A stretch of DNA of 45,262 bases from Pseudomonas sp. H1h (GCF_000633255.1 NZ_AYMJ01000019.1:1-45262), one strand, 5' to 3'; counted from the first letter of the stretch, positions 25,273-34,639 are shown. A program made the numbers and translations. The notes: generated by a model not told the origin, from the sequence alone.

Positions 25273-25302
25273 AAAAAAGGCGACCTTCGGGTCGCCTTTT
25301 TC
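25273..25302 (+). terminator. Terminator after imelysin gene
   Basis: Stem AAAAGGCGACC-TTCG-GGTCGCCTTTT with a UUCG-type tetraloop and a T-run, 17 bp after the stop. Confidence 0.95.
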
Positions 25303-25322
25303 ATGCCTGCCATACACACAAC

Positions 25323-25413
25323 CCTGTGGGCGCGGGCTTGCTCGCGAAAACGCCGGGTCAGACACAGATGAGCTGACTGACACACCGCTTTCGCGAGCAA
25401 GCCCGCTCCCACA
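25323..25413. repeat. REPIN
   Basis: The left arm CCTGTGGGCGCGGGCTTGCT has one substitution (GGGC for GGAG). The right arm AGCAAGCCCGCTCCCACAG is canonical. It sits between the terminator and the di-haem oxidoreductase gene. Confidence 0.9.
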
Positions 25414-25534
25414 GAGGCGACTGCGTTTCTCCAAATCACTGCGCTGTATCAAGCAAACGATAATTCCTCTTATTCAAACCCCCTCGCCCTGTTAGACTTT
25501 GCGCCTTTATTTTCGCCCGTCCGCAGGATGTCTG

Positions 25535-26962
25535 ATGCCCTCGCTGCCTCTTCGCTTGTCCGCACTGTTTCTGGCCTTGAGCCTGAGTGCCTGCGATGAC
25601 GCCCCGCGTTTTACCAAGGCCGAGCCGGGTGAAGCACGTTCGGGTGGTGCGGCGACCGTGCGCAAGACTGATCAGAATGCGTTTTCCCTGCCCTCGGCCA
25701 ACCTGCCGCCGTCGCGCCGGGTCGACTTCAGTGTCGGCAACAGTTTCTTCCGCAGCCCGTGGGTGATCGCCCCGTCGACCACCACCGCCCGCGATGGCCT
25801 CGGCCCGCTGTTCAATACCAATGCCTGCCAGGGCTGTCACATCAAGGATGGCCGCGGCCATCCACCACCGCCCGACGCGCCCAACGCCGTGTCGATGCTG
25901 GTCAGACTGTCGATCCCCAATACAGCGCAGTTTGCCAAACTCATCGAACAGGTTGGCGTGGTGCCGGAGCCGGTCTACGGCGGGCAGTTCCAGGACATGG
26001 CCGTGCCCGGTGTCACACCTGAAGGCAAGGTGCGCGTCGAGTACACGCCGATGCCGATCCGCTTCAAGGACGGCACTGAAGTGGAACTGCGTAAACCGGT
26101 TCTGCAATTCAGCCAGCTGGGCTACGGCCCGATGCACCCGGACACACGTTTCTCGGCCCGCGTCGCGCCGCCGATGATCGGCCTCGGCCTGCTCGAAGCG
26201 ATCCCGGAAGAAGCGATTCTCGCCAACGCCGCCGCCCAAGCCGAAGACAACAAAGGTATCAACGGGCGCCCGAACCGGGTGTGGGATGACGCGTTGCAGA
26301 AGACCGTCATGGGTCGATTTGGCTGGAAAGCAGGGCAGCCGAACCTCAATCAACAGAATGTTCACGCGTTTTCTGGTGATATGGGCCTCACCACCAGCCT
26401 GAGACCGTTCGATGACTGCACCGACGCGCAAACCGCCTGCAAACAGGCGCCGAACGGCAATGGTCCGGATGGCGAGCCGGAAGTCAGCGATAACATCCTG
26501 CGCCTGGTGCTGTTCTACACCCGCAACCTCGCGGTGCCGGCACGTCGTGGCGTCAACGACGAACAAGTGCTGGCCGGCAAGAACCTGTTCTTCCAGGCCG
26601 GTTGCCAGTCCTGTCACACCCCCCGATACACCACCGCCGCCAACGCGGCCGAACCTGAACTGGCCAATCAAGTGATTCGCCCGTACAGCGATCTGCTGCT
26701 GCATGACATGGGCGATGGCCTGGCCGACAACCGCACTGAATTCCAGGCCTCCGGCCGCGACTGGCGCACCCCGCCGTTGTGGGGGATCGGCCTGACGCAG
26801 GCGGTCAGTGGCCACACTCAGTTTCTGCATGACGGCCGCGCCCGCAATCTGCTCGAAGCCGTGCTCTGGCATGGCGGCGAAGCACAGAAGGCGCAGCAAC
26901 AGGTTTTGTCTTTCAACGCCGAACAGCGTGCCGCGCTGCTGGCGTTTTTGAACTCACTTTAA
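25535..26962 (+). CDS. Di-haem oxidoreductase (DUF1111, 'thiol oxidoreductase') lipoprotein
   Basis: 475 residues from the ATG at 25535 (AGGATG upstream). The signal peptide ends in the lipobox LSAC (about 18-21). There are two c-type haem sites: CQGCH (98-102) and CQSCH (357-361). PLWGIGLTQAVSGHTQFLHDGRA near the C-terminus is typical of the MauG/CcpA-related DUF1111 family. It is probably a periplasm-facing lipoprotein that moves electrons. The neighbours are imelysin-type iron proteins, so a redox step in iron acquisition is a reasonable guess. A tight run of three downstream genes indicates an operon. The enzymatic reaction is not known. Confidence 0.93.
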   Translation: MPSLPLRLSALFLALSLSACDDAPRFTKAEPGEARSGGAATVRKTDQNAFSLPSANLPPSRRVDFSVGNSFFRSPWVIAPSTTTARDGLGPLFNTNACQGCHIKDGRGHPPPPDAPNAVSMLVRLSIPNTAQFAKLIEQVGVVPEPVYGGQFQDMAVPGVTPEGKVRVEYTPMPIRFKDGTEVELRKPVLQFSQLGYGPMHPDTRFSARVAPPMIGLGLLEAIPEEAILANAAAQAEDNKGINGRPNRVWDDALQKTVMGRFGWKAGQPNLNQQNVHAFSGDMGLTTSLRPFDDCTDAQTACKQAPNGNGPDGEPEVSDNILRLVLFYTRNLAVPARRGVNDEQVLAGKNLFFQAGCQSCHTPRYTTAANAAEPELANQVIRPYSDLLLHDMGDGLADNRTEFQASGRDWRTPPLWGIGLTQAVSGHTQFLHDGRARNLLEAVLWHGGEAQKAQQQVLSFNAEQRAALLAFLNSL

Positions 26963-26989
26963 ACACTAATAAAGAATCGGGAGCCCGAC

Positions 26990-28054
26990 ATGTTCCGTCC
27001 CAAGCTACTGTTCACCAGCCTTGCCGCATTGGCACTCGGCGCCTGCTCGCCACAGGATCCGCAAGCGGTCACCTCGGCGGCCATCGCCAAATCGGTGATC
27101 CTGCCGACCTACACCCGCTGGGTCGAGGCCGACAAGCAACTGGCCGTCAGCGCCCTCGCCTACTGCCAGGGCAAGGAAAACCTGGAGACCGCCCGCGCCG
27201 ACTTCCTGCACGCGCAGAAAGCCTGGGCCGAGCTGCAACCGTTGCTGATCGGCCCGCTGGCTGAAGGCAACCGTTCGTGGCAGGTGCAGTTCTGGCCGGA
27301 CAAGAAAAACCTCGTCGGCCGTCAGGTCGAGCAACTGGTCGTCGCCCAGCCGCAGATCGATGCCGCTGCCCTGGCCAAGTCGAGCGTGGTGGTGCAAGGC
27401 CTGTCGGCTTACGAATACATCCTGTTCGATGCCAAGCCTGACGTCGCCAATGACGAACAGAAAGCCAAATACTGCCCGTTGCTGATCGCCATCGGCGAGC
27501 GCCAGAAGCAACTGGCCGAAGAGATTCTGCAAAGCTGGAACACCACCGACGGCATGCTTGCGCAAATGAGCAAGTTCCCGAACCAGCGCTACGCCGACTC
27601 CCACGAAGCGATCGCCGATCTGTTGCGTGTACAGGTCACCGCCCTCGACACTCTGAAGAAAAAACTCGGCACGCCAATGGGCCGCCAGAGCAAGGGTGTG
27701 CCGCAACCGTTCCAGGCTGATGCATGGCGCAGCCAGTCGTCGCTGACCGCGCTGGAAGCCAGCCTCGCCGCCGCCAAAACCGTGTGGGAAGGCGTCGACA
27801 ACAAAGGTCTGCGTGGTCTGTTGCCGGCCGAGCAGAAACCGTTGGCAGACAAGATCGACGCCGCGTACGCCGCTTCGTTGAAACTGTTCGGCAGCACTCA
27901 GCGCTCGCTGACCGAAATGCTCCAGGACGACGCCGGTCGCCAGCAGCTCAATGATCTCTACGACAGCCTCAACGTCGTCCATCGCCTGCACGAAGGCGAA
28001 CTGGCCAAGGCGCTGGGCATTCAACTGGGCTTCAACGCCAACGACGGTGACTGA
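26990..28054 (+). CDS. Imelysin-family lipoprotein, variant motif
   Basis: 354 residues. The lipobox LGAC lies at about 16-19, so it is a predicted lipoprotein. The domain matches the short imelysin-like group. The segment aligned with GxHxxE reads G137-L-S139-A-Y-E142, so the usual histidine is a serine. Flanking VVVQ and YILFDA agree with the fold. It starts 27 bp after the di-haem gene with GGGAG upstream. As the second imelysin-type protein of the operon, it may be a partner or paralogue with altered metal binding. Confidence 0.9.
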   Translation: MFRPKLLFTSLAALALGACSPQDPQAVTSAAIAKSVILPTYTRWVEADKQLAVSALAYCQGKENLETARADFLHAQKAWAELQPLLIGPLAEGNRSWQVQFWPDKKNLVGRQVEQLVVAQPQIDAAALAKSSVVVQGLSAYEYILFDAKPDVANDEQKAKYCPLLIAIGERQKQLAEEILQSWNTTDGMLAQMSKFPNQRYADSHEAIADLLRVQVTALDTLKKKLGTPMGRQSKGVPQPFQADAWRSQSSLTALEASLAAAKTVWEGVDNKGLRGLLPAEQKPLADKIDAAYAASLKLFGSTQRSLTEMLQDDAGRQQLNDLYDSLNVVHRLHEGELAKALGIQLGFNANDGD

Positions 28055-28068
28055 TGAGGGCAAGTGCC

Positions 28069-29169
28069 ATGCTGCGACGCCAGGCTCTGACTTTAGGTAG
28101 TGTGCTGCTGGGAGCAGTGACTCTGGGCGGCTGGACGCTGTTCAAGCGCAAGGATCAGAGCCCGCTGTTGCTCTCGGCGCGCGACGACACCGATGGCAAG
28201 CATTACGCCGTCGGTTATCGGCTGGACGGCACCCGAGTGTTCGCCACCGAAGTCGGCCAGCGTTGTCACGACATCATCAACCACCCGACGCTGCCGATCG
28301 CGCTGTTCGTTGCCCGCCGCCCGGGCACCGAAAGCTATCTGATCAACCTGCGCGACGGGGCGTTGCTGCAAACCGTGACGTCGCAGCCGAACCGGCATTT
28401 CTACGGCCACGCGGTGGTGCACAAGGACGGCGAATACCTGTACGCCACCGAGAATGACACCCGCGATCCGGGGCGCGGCCTGCTCGGGGTGTACAGGTTC
28501 GAAGGCGAGCGGCTGGTGCACAGCGGCGAGATCTGCACCCATGGCCTCGGTCCGCACCAAGTGTCGTGGATGCCCGACGGCGAAACCCTGGTGGTGGCCA
28601 ACGGCGGGATTCGTACCGAGGCGGAAAGCCGCGTCGACATGAACCTCAACGCCATGGAGCCGAGCCTGGTGCTGATGCAACGCGACGGCACCCTGCTGAG
28701 CAAGGAAACCCTGGCCCAGCAGATGAACAGCGTGCGTCATCTGGGGATCGCCAGCGACGGCACCATTGTCGCCGGTCAGCAGTTCATGGGGGCTTCTCAC
28801 GAGCGCTCGGAGCTGCTCGCAATCAAGCGCCCGGGCCAGCCGTTCGTGGCGTTCCCGGTGCCGGATCATCAGTTGCAGTCGATGGGGCATTACACCGCCA
28901 GCGTCGCCGTGCACAGCGAACTGCGCCTGGTGGCGTTGACCGCGCCACGCGGCAACCGGTTCTTTATCTGGGATCTGGACAGCGGCGAAGTGCGCCTCGA
29001 CGCACCGCTGCCCGATTGCGCCGGCGTCGGTGCGGTGAAGGACGGATTTGTCGTGACCTCGGGTCAGGGTCGTTGCCGTTACTACGATTGCCGCCAGGAT
29101 GAGCTGCTGGCCAAACCGCTGGATCTGCCGGCGGGGCTCTGGGACAACCATCTGCACTTGATGGCCTGA
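28069..29169 (+). CDS. DUF1513 beta-propeller-like exported protein
   Basis: 366 residues from the ATG at 28069 with GAGGG eight bases before it. An ATG at 28054 overlapping the previous stop would add five residues. The N-terminus MLRRQALTLGSVLLGAVTLGGW is a basic-hydrophobic export signal with an RR pair, so Tat export is possible. The body has repeated strand blocks (VVHKDGEYLYATEND, VSWMPDGETLVVANGG, HLGIASDGTIVAG), as in YncE-like propellers. It is the last gene of the imelysin/di-haem/imelysin/DUF1513 operon. Function unknown; operon context suggests a part in periplasmic iron handling. Confidence 0.9.
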   Translation: MLRRQALTLGSVLLGAVTLGGWTLFKRKDQSPLLLSARDDTDGKHYAVGYRLDGTRVFATEVGQRCHDIINHPTLPIALFVARRPGTESYLINLRDGALLQTVTSQPNRHFYGHAVVHKDGEYLYATENDTRDPGRGLLGVYRFEGERLVHSGEICTHGLGPHQVSWMPDGETLVVANGGIRTEAESRVDMNLNAMEPSLVLMQRDGTLLSKETLAQQMNSVRHLGIASDGTIVAGQQFMGASHERSELLAIKRPGQPFVAFPVPDHQLQSMGHYTASVAVHSELRLVALTAPRGNRFFIWDLDSGEVRLDAPLPDCAGVGAVKDGFVVTSGQGRCRYYDCRQDELLAKPLDLPAGLWDNHLHLMA

Positions 29170-29192
29170 CCCACCAGAGAGAACGCCGTACC

Positions 29193-29221
29193 TGTGGCGA
29201 GGGGGCAAGCCCCTCACCACC
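29193..29221. repeat. Solitary REP-like palindrome
   Basis: TGTGGCGAGGGGGCAAGCCC followed by CTCACCACC forms a compact hairpin of the GGGGGC...GCCCC REP class. It lies between the DUF1513 gene and the efflux operon. Confidence 0.6.
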
Positions 29222-29326
29222 GGATTTGTCGGCGTCTTCGCTTGTAAAAACTGGCAGTTGGAATCCCCACCTGACTCGGAGTAATGTGCCCGACTGTCTC
29301 ACCTGATTTATCCAAGGAACTGGAAT

Positions 29327-30475
29327 ATGCTGCGTCGCCGCATGCTGATCATGTTGGGTGTTGTCTTGCTGGTCGTCCTGGTATTGGGCGGTTACAAAGC
29401 CTTTTCGATCTACACCATGATCCAGGGCTTTGCCAAACCCAAACCGCCGATCAGTGTCGCCGTGGCCAGCGCCAGCGAACGGCCGTGGCAGATGCGCCTG
29501 CCGACCGTCGGCACGCTCAAGGCGCTGCAAGGCGTCGAGCTGAGCCTGGAAGTCGCCGGCACCGTCACCGACATCAAGTTCGAATCCGGGCAGAAGGTCA
29601 AGGCCGGGCAACCGTTGCTGCAACTCGACAGCGCCGTCGAAACCGCCCTGCTGGAAACCGCCAAGGCCGACCTGGGTCTGGCGCAACTGGACTTCGGGCG
29701 TGGCAGCCAGTTGATCGACAGCCGCGCCATTTCCAAAGGTGAATACGACCGGCTCTCGGCAGTCCTGCAAAAGGACAAGGCCACGGTCAATCAGCTCAAT
29801 GCTGCACTGGCAAAAAAACGCATCGTTGCGCCGTTCAGCGGCACTATCGGCATTCGCCAGGTCGATGTCGGCGACTATCTCGCCAGCGGCACCCGAATCG
29901 CCACCCTGCAGGATCTGAGCAGCCTCTACGCCGACTTTTACGTGCCTGAGCAATCGGTGCCGAAACTGGCCATCGGTCAACCGGTGCAGATCGGCGTCGC
30001 GGCCTATCCCGGGCAGAATTTCCCCGGTGCGATCAGCGCGATCAACCCGATTGTCGAGAGCACCACGCGCAACATTCTGGTCCGCGCCACCCTGGCCAAC
30101 CCCGACGGCAAGTTGCTGCCGGGCATGTTCACCAGCCTTGAGGTGTTGCTCCCCGATCCGCAGAAACACATCGTGGTGCCGGAAAGCGCGATCACCTACA
30201 CCCTCTACGGCAACTCGCTGTACGTGGTCGGGCAAAAGAAAGCCGAGGACGGCAGCGTCGTAAAAGACGACAAGGGCCAGCCGGTGTTGATCGCCGAGCG
30301 GCGCTTCATCGAGACCGGTGAACGCCGTGATGGCCTGGTGATGATCAACAAGGGCGTGCAGAACGGCGAACAAGTGGTGACCGCCGGCCAGATCAAACTG
30401 GACAACGGCGCACACATTGCCATCAGCGACGGCAAGACCCTCGGCGAGCAGAACAGTCCGCCTCGCGCCGACTGA
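29327..30475 (+). CDS. mexV: RND efflux periplasmic adaptor (MexV-like)
   Basis: 382 residues. An N-terminal membrane anchor (about 6-26) is followed by the adaptor layout. A lipoyl half VEVS..AGTVTDIKFESGQKVKAGQPLLQLD (about 70-105), a short alpha-hairpin (about 105-160), the second lipoyl half KKRIVAPFSGTIGIRQVDVGDY and the beta-barrel and membrane-proximal domains are visible. It links the RND pump to an outer-membrane channel. AAGGA precedes the ATG. The permease gene starts 13 bp after its stop. The MexVW name comes from the syntenic position downstream of the imelysin operon; sequence alone shows only the family. Confidence 0.9.
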   Translation: MLRRRMLIMLGVVLLVVLVLGGYKAFSIYTMIQGFAKPKPPISVAVASASERPWQMRLPTVGTLKALQGVELSLEVAGTVTDIKFESGQKVKAGQPLLQLDSAVETALLETAKADLGLAQLDFGRGSQLIDSRAISKGEYDRLSAVLQKDKATVNQLNAALAKKRIVAPFSGTIGIRQVDVGDYLASGTRIATLQDLSSLYADFYVPEQSVPKLAIGQPVQIGVAAYPGQNFPGAISAINPIVESTTRNILVRATLANPDGKLLPGMFTSLEVLLPDPQKHIVVPESAITYTLYGNSLYVVGQKKAEDGSVVKDDKGQPVLIAERRFIETGERRDGLVMINKGVQNGEQVVTAGQIKLDNGAHIAISDGKTLGEQNSPPRAD

Positions 30476-30488
30476 TCAAGGAATCCCC

Positions 30489-33400
30489 ATGGCTTTTACC
30501 GATCCGTTCATCCGCCGCCCGGTGCTCGCCACCGTGGTCAGCCTGCTGATTGTGCTGCTGGGTTTCCAGGCCTGGAGCAAACTGCCGCTGCGCCAATACC
30601 CGCAAATGGAAAATGCCCTGATCACGGTGACCACCGCCTACCCCGGGGCCAACGCCGAGACCATTCAGGGCTACATCACCCAGCCGATGCAGCAGAGCCT
30701 GGCGAGCGCCGAGGGCATCGACTACATGACCTCGGTCAGTCGTCAGAACTTCTCGGTGATCTCGATCTACGCCCGCATCGGTTCCAACACCGACCGTTTG
30801 TTCACCGAGCTGCTGGCCAAGGCCAACGAGGTGAAAAACAAGCTGCCGCAGGACGCCGAAGACCCGGTGCTGAGCAAGGAATCGGCCGACGCTTCGGCCC
30901 TCATGTACATCAGTTTTTTCAGCAAGGACTTGAGCAACCCACAGATCACCGACTACCTGTCGCGGGTGATCCAGCCGAAACTGGCGACGCTGCCGGGTAT
31001 GGCCGAGGCGGAGATTCTCGGCAATCAGGTGTTCGCCATGCGTCTGTGGCTCGACCCGGTGAAGCTCGCCGGTTTCGGCCTCAGCGCCAGCGACGTGACC
31101 AACGCGGTGCGCCAGTACAACTTCCTCTCCGCCGCCGGCGAAGTGAAAGGCGAGTACGTGGTCACCAGCATCAACGCCAACACCGAGCTGAAGTCCGCCG
31201 AAGCCTTCGCGGCGATTCCGCTCAAGGTCAGTGGCGACAGCCGCGTGCTGCTCAGCGATGTGGCGCGGGTCGAGATGGGCGCGGAAAACTACGACTCGAT
31301 CAGCTCGTTCGGCGGCACGCCGTCGGTGTACATCGGCATCAAGGCCACGCCCGGCGCCAACCCGCTGGACGTGATCCGGGAAGTGCGCAAGCTGATGCCG
31401 GAGCTGGAAGCCCAGTTGCCGCCCAACCTCAAGAGCGAGATTGCCTACGACGCCACCCTGTTCATCCAGGCCTCGATCGACGAAGTGGTGAAAACCCTGT
31501 TCGAGGCGGTGCTGATCGTGATTGTGGTGGTGTTCCTGTTCCTCGGCGCGCTGCGCTCGGTGGTGATCCCGGTGGTGACCATCCCTCTGTCGATGATCGG
31601 GGTGATGTTCTTCATGCAGATGATGGGTTACTCGATCAACCTGCTGACCCTGCTGGCGATGGTGCTGGCGATCGGGCTGGTGGTGGACGATGCGATTGTC
31701 GTGGTGGAGAACATCCATCGCCACATCGAGGAAGGCAAGACGCCGCTGGAGGCCGCACTGGAAGGCGCACGGGAAATCGCCATGCCGGTAGTGTCGATGA
31801 CCATCACCCTGGCGGCGGTGTATGCGCCGATCGGCTTCCTCACCGGACTGACCGGGGCGCTATTCAAGGAGTTTGCCTTGACCCTGGCCGGCGCCGTGGT
31901 GATTTCCGGGATCGTCGCCCTGACCCTGTCGCCGATGATGTGCGCCCTGCTGTTGCGCCACGAGCAAAACCCCAGCGGTCTGGCGCACCGGCTCGACCGC
32001 ATCTTTGACGGCCTCAAGCGCCGCTACCAGAGCCTGTTGCACGGCACGCTCAACACCCGCCCGGTGGTGCTGGTGTTTGCGGTAATCGTGCTGTGCCTGA
32101 TCCCGGTATTTCTCAAGTTCACCAAGTCGGAACTGGCGCCGGATGAAGACCAGGGCATCATTTTCATGATGGCCAACGCGCCGCAGCCAACCAACCTCGA
32201 TTACCTGAGCACCTACACCGACGAGTTCATCAAGATCTTCAAGGAGTTTCCGGAGTACTACTCCTCGTTCCAGATCAACGGCTACAACGGCGTGCAATCG
32301 GGCATCGGCGGCTTCCTGCTCAAGCCGTGGAACGAACGCAGCCGCACGCAGATGCAGATCCTGCCCGAGGTGCAAGGCAAACTGGGCGCCATCCCGGGCC
32401 TGCAGATCTTCGGCTTCAACCTGCCTTCCCTGCCCGGCACCGGTGAAGGTTTGCCGTTCGAGTTCGTGGTCAACACGGCCAATGACTACGAATTGCTGCT
32501 ACAGGTCGCGGACCGGATCAAGAAGCGCGCCATGGAGTCGGGAAAGTTCGCCTTCGTCGACCTTGACCTGGCGTTCGACAAGCCGGAAGTGGTGGTCGAT
32601 ATCGATCGCGCCAAAGCTGCGCAGATGGGCGTGTCGATGCTGGATCTGGGCAGCACCCTGGCGACATTGCTGGGCGAGGCGGAAATCAACCGTTTCACCA
32701 TCGAAGGCCGCAGCTACAAGGTGATTGCCCAGGTTGAGCGACCGTTTCGCGAGAACCCTGGCTGGTTGAACAATTACTACGTGAAAAACACTCAGGGCGA
32801 GCTGCTGCCACTGTCTACCCTGATCAAGGTCACCGACCGGGCACGACCGCGTCAGCTCAACCAGTTCCAGCAACTCAATGCCGCGAAGATCTCTGGATTC
32901 CCGCTGGTCAGCATGGGCGAGGCGATCGACACCGTATTGCAGATCGCCCGGGAAGAGGCGCCGGCCGGTTTTGCCTTCGACTATGGCGGCGCCTCACGCC
33001 AATACGTGCAGGAAGGCAGCGCATTGTGGGTGACCTTCGCCCTCGCGCTGGCAATCATTTTCCTGGTGCTGGCAGCGCAGTTCGAAAGCTTCCGCGATCC
33101 GTTGGTGATTCTGGTGACGGTGCCGCTATCGATCTGCGGGGCGTTGATTCCGCTGTTCCTGGGCTGGTCGAGCATGAACATCTACACCCAGGTCGGGCTG
33201 GTGACGCTGATCGGGCTGATCAGCAAGCACGGGATCCTGATCGTCGAATTCGCCAACCAACTGCGCAAGGACAAAGGACTGACCGCACGCGAGGCGGTCG
33301 AGGAAGCGGCGGCGATTCGGCTGCGGCCGGTGTTGATGACCACGGCGGCCATGGTGTTCGGCATGGTGCCGTTGATTCTGGCGACCGGTGCGGGTGCAGT

Positions 33401-33524
33401 CAGCCGGTTTGATATCGGCATGGTGATTGCCACGGGCATGTCGATCGGGACGTTGTTTACGCTGTTCGTGCTGCCGTGCATCTACACCCTGCTGGCCAAA
33501 CCTGATCCCAAACAAACCACATAA
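30489..33524 (+). CDS. mexW: RND efflux permease (MexW-like)
   Basis: 1011 residues, the full HAE1/HAE2-type RND length. MAFTDPFIRRPVLATVVSLL is the classic N-terminus with TM1. Two large periplasmic loops and 12 spans follow. In the TM4 region, AIGLVVDDAIVVVENIHRH supplies the proton-relay Asp-Asp pair. GLISKHGILIVEFAN is the repeated C-half motif. AAGGA lies before the ATG at 30489. No outer-membrane channel gene is adjacent, so a shared channel such as an OprM homologue is expected. Substrate range cannot be inferred. Confidence 0.95.
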   Translation: MAFTDPFIRRPVLATVVSLLIVLLGFQAWSKLPLRQYPQMENALITVTTAYPGANAETIQGYITQPMQQSLASAEGIDYMTSVSRQNFSVISIYARIGSNTDRLFTELLAKANEVKNKLPQDAEDPVLSKESADASALMYISFFSKDLSNPQITDYLSRVIQPKLATLPGMAEAEILGNQVFAMRLWLDPVKLAGFGLSASDVTNAVRQYNFLSAAGEVKGEYVVTSINANTELKSAEAFAAIPLKVSGDSRVLLSDVARVEMGAENYDSISSFGGTPSVYIGIKATPGANPLDVIREVRKLMPELEAQLPPNLKSEIAYDATLFIQASIDEVVKTLFEAVLIVIVVVFLFLGALRSVVIPVVTIPLSMIGVMFFMQMMGYSINLLTLLAMVLAIGLVVDDAIVVVENIHRHIEEGKTPLEAALEGAREIAMPVVSMTITLAAVYAPIGFLTGLTGALFKEFALTLAGAVVISGIVALTLSPMMCALLLRHEQNPSGLAHRLDRIFDGLKRRYQSLLHGTLNTRPVVLVFAVIVLCLIPVFLKFTKSELAPDEDQGIIFMMANAPQPTNLDYLSTYTDEFIKIFKEFPEYYSSFQINGYNGVQSGIGGFLLKPWNERSRTQMQILPEVQGKLGAIPGLQIFGFNLPSLPGTGEGLPFEFVVNTANDYELLLQVADRIKKRAMESGKFAFVDLDLAFDKPEVVVDIDRAKAAQMGVSMLDLGSTLATLLGEAEINRFTIEGRSYKVIAQVERPFRENPGWLNNYYVKNTQGELLPLSTLIKVTDRARPRQLNQFQQLNAAKISGFPLVSMGEAIDTVLQIAREEAPAGFAFDYGGASRQYVQEGSALWVTFALALAIIFLVLAAQFESFRDPLVILVTVPLSICGALIPLFLGWSSMNIYTQVGLVTLIGLISKHGILIVEFANQLRKDKGLTAREAVEEAAAIRLRPVLMTTAAMVFGMVPLILATGAGAVSRFDIGMVIATGMSIGTLFTLFVLPCIYTLLAKPDPKQTT

Positions 33525-33613
33525 CCCTGCGGGCTTGCTCGCGAAGGCGGTGTGTCAGTTGAAGAATTTGTTTACTGAAACATCGCTTTCGCGAGCAAGC
33601 CCGCTCCCACAGG
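33525..33613. repeat. REPIN with truncated left arm
   Basis: The left arm begins CCCTGCGGGCTTGCTCGCGA, lacking the TGGGAGC portion. The right arm TCGCGAGCAAGCCCGCTCCC is intact. It lies directly after the efflux permease stop. Confidence 0.85.
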
Positions 33614-33643
33614 GGAAGGGTGTGATCCCTGGAAACACGCAAT

Positions 33644-33673
33644 AAAAAAGGCCTCGCAACTGCGAGGCCTTTT
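33644..33673. terminator. Bidirectional terminator between mexW and the envelope block
   Basis: An AAAAAAGGCCTCGCA/TGCGAGGCCTTTT stem-loop with A- and T-runs on both sides. It can serve the forward efflux operon and the reverse small-protein/inaA operon. Confidence 0.9.
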
Positions 33674-33691
33674 ACGTGGGCTTCAATCGGT

Positions 33692-33919
33692 TCAACTCTG
33701 TGGCCTCATCCCTTGAGAAAGTCCAAACATGAACAACAACAAATCATGGTCAGGTTTAGTCGCCACGGAGGCTTTCGCCACCCGTGGTACTGCGCAGTGA
33801 GCATCGCCGGTGGTGGCTCCGATCACCTGCATGCGGGGCTGCTCCCAGGCCGCCACCGCCAATGATGCAACTGCCAAGGCTCCAACCAAGAACAAACCTC
33901 GTGCAATTTCGAGTTTCAT
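33692..33919 (-). CDS. Small exported protein, unknown
   Basis: 75 residues. A Sec signal peptide (MKLEIARGLFLVGALAVASLAVA, cleavage near AVA-AW) leaves a mature part of about 50 residues with one cysteine and no recognised domain. It starts 2 bp after the inaA stop, so it is the last gene of the methyltransferase-inaA operon. Context suggests an envelope-stress role, but the sequence gives none. Confidence 0.75.
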   Translation of the reverse strand: MKLEIARGLFLVGALAVASLAVAAWEQPRMQVIGATTGDAHCAVPRVAKASVATKPDHDLLLFMFGLSQGMRPQS

Positions 33920-33921
33920 CG

Positions 33922-34635
33922 CTATAAACCTTTGATAGCGCTGCCAAACGCCGTCTCATAAAAATAGACGAGTTTTTTCCAGTCCGTGTCGCTGAACGAC
34001 GAATGGCGACGCAATTGCTTCATGTCATGGGCGGCCGCGCGATGAGCGGTCAGACGCTGACGGCATTTTTCCAGATCGATCAATGCCACCTCGACCTGGG
34101 CCGAATCACCCTCGCCGGTCACCCGTACAAACACGTGTTTGATGTAGATACAGCTGTGCTGCCAACGGCCCTTGTGCATGCGCGCAAGGTTTTGTGCCAG
34201 GTCCTTCAGGACGCGTTCATACACGGCTTCGCCATATTGCGCGCGACCACCAGCGGCTTCCCACTTTTCCAGTTCATCGAAACCGTCCAGCGACTTGGTC
34301 ACCAGCAAGGCACGCCACTTGTGCTGCGGATCGGGCTGCGCGCCGCAGAACACGATTTGCGGTACGCGCACACCGAGTCGGCTGACGCCGGTCAGGGCAT
34401 CCAGTTCGCGCAGCACCGTCGGGCGACCGAAGGGATGCAGCCAACTGCGGTAGATATGTCCGGTCTGGCGCTTGGCATACAGTAACTGGCCGTCTCGACC
34501 CATGACTCGTTGCACACCACTTTCACCACCACGGCGTACGTTGGGTTCTTCCACCCATTCACCGCGCTGGTTCCAGAAGTAGTCGAAGCGATCCTGGGGA
34601 GCGACTTCCGTTTCTGCTGCTGTTTGCACCGCCAT
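33922..34635 (-). CDS. inaA: InaA/WaaP-type lipopolysaccharide kinase family protein
   Basis: 237 residues from the ATG at 34635, with AAGAGGT upstream. The kinase-like fold of the Kdo/WaaP family is visible. LLVTKSLDGFDELEKWE marks the N-lobe/hinge, NLARMHKGRWQHSCIYIKHVFV the catalytic-loop region (about 145-170), and VALIDLEKCRQR the metal-binding Asp segment. Relatives phosphorylate LPS heptose. InaA proteins respond to weak acids and stress. It is flanked tightly (4 bp and 2 bp) by the methyltransferase and the small exported gene, in a block near colRS. Confidence 0.9.
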   Translation of the reverse strand: MAVQTAAETEVAPQDRFDYFWNQRGEWVEEPNVRRGGESGVQRVMGRDGQLLYAKRQTGHIYRSWLHPFGRPTVLRELDALTGVSRLGVRVPQIVFCGAQPDPQHKWRALLVTKSLDGFDELEKWEAAGGRAQYGEAVYERVLKDLAQNLARMHKGRWQHSCIYIKHVFVRVTGEGDSAQVEVALIDLEKCRQRLTAHRAAAHDMKQLRRHSSFSDTDWKKLVYFYETAFGSAIKGL

Positions 34636-34639
34636 CCTG

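Noticed and set aside
25459..25475. Weak second Fur-box candidate (GATAAT...TTATTC) before the di-haem gene
   Set aside because: Only the first half-site fits; the centre and right half do not match, so it is not listed as a site.
23793..26899. Two long reverse-strand frames opposite the imelysin and di-haem genes
   Set aside because: Same codon-bias effect; the forward frames carry signal peptides and GxHxxE or CxxCH motifs.
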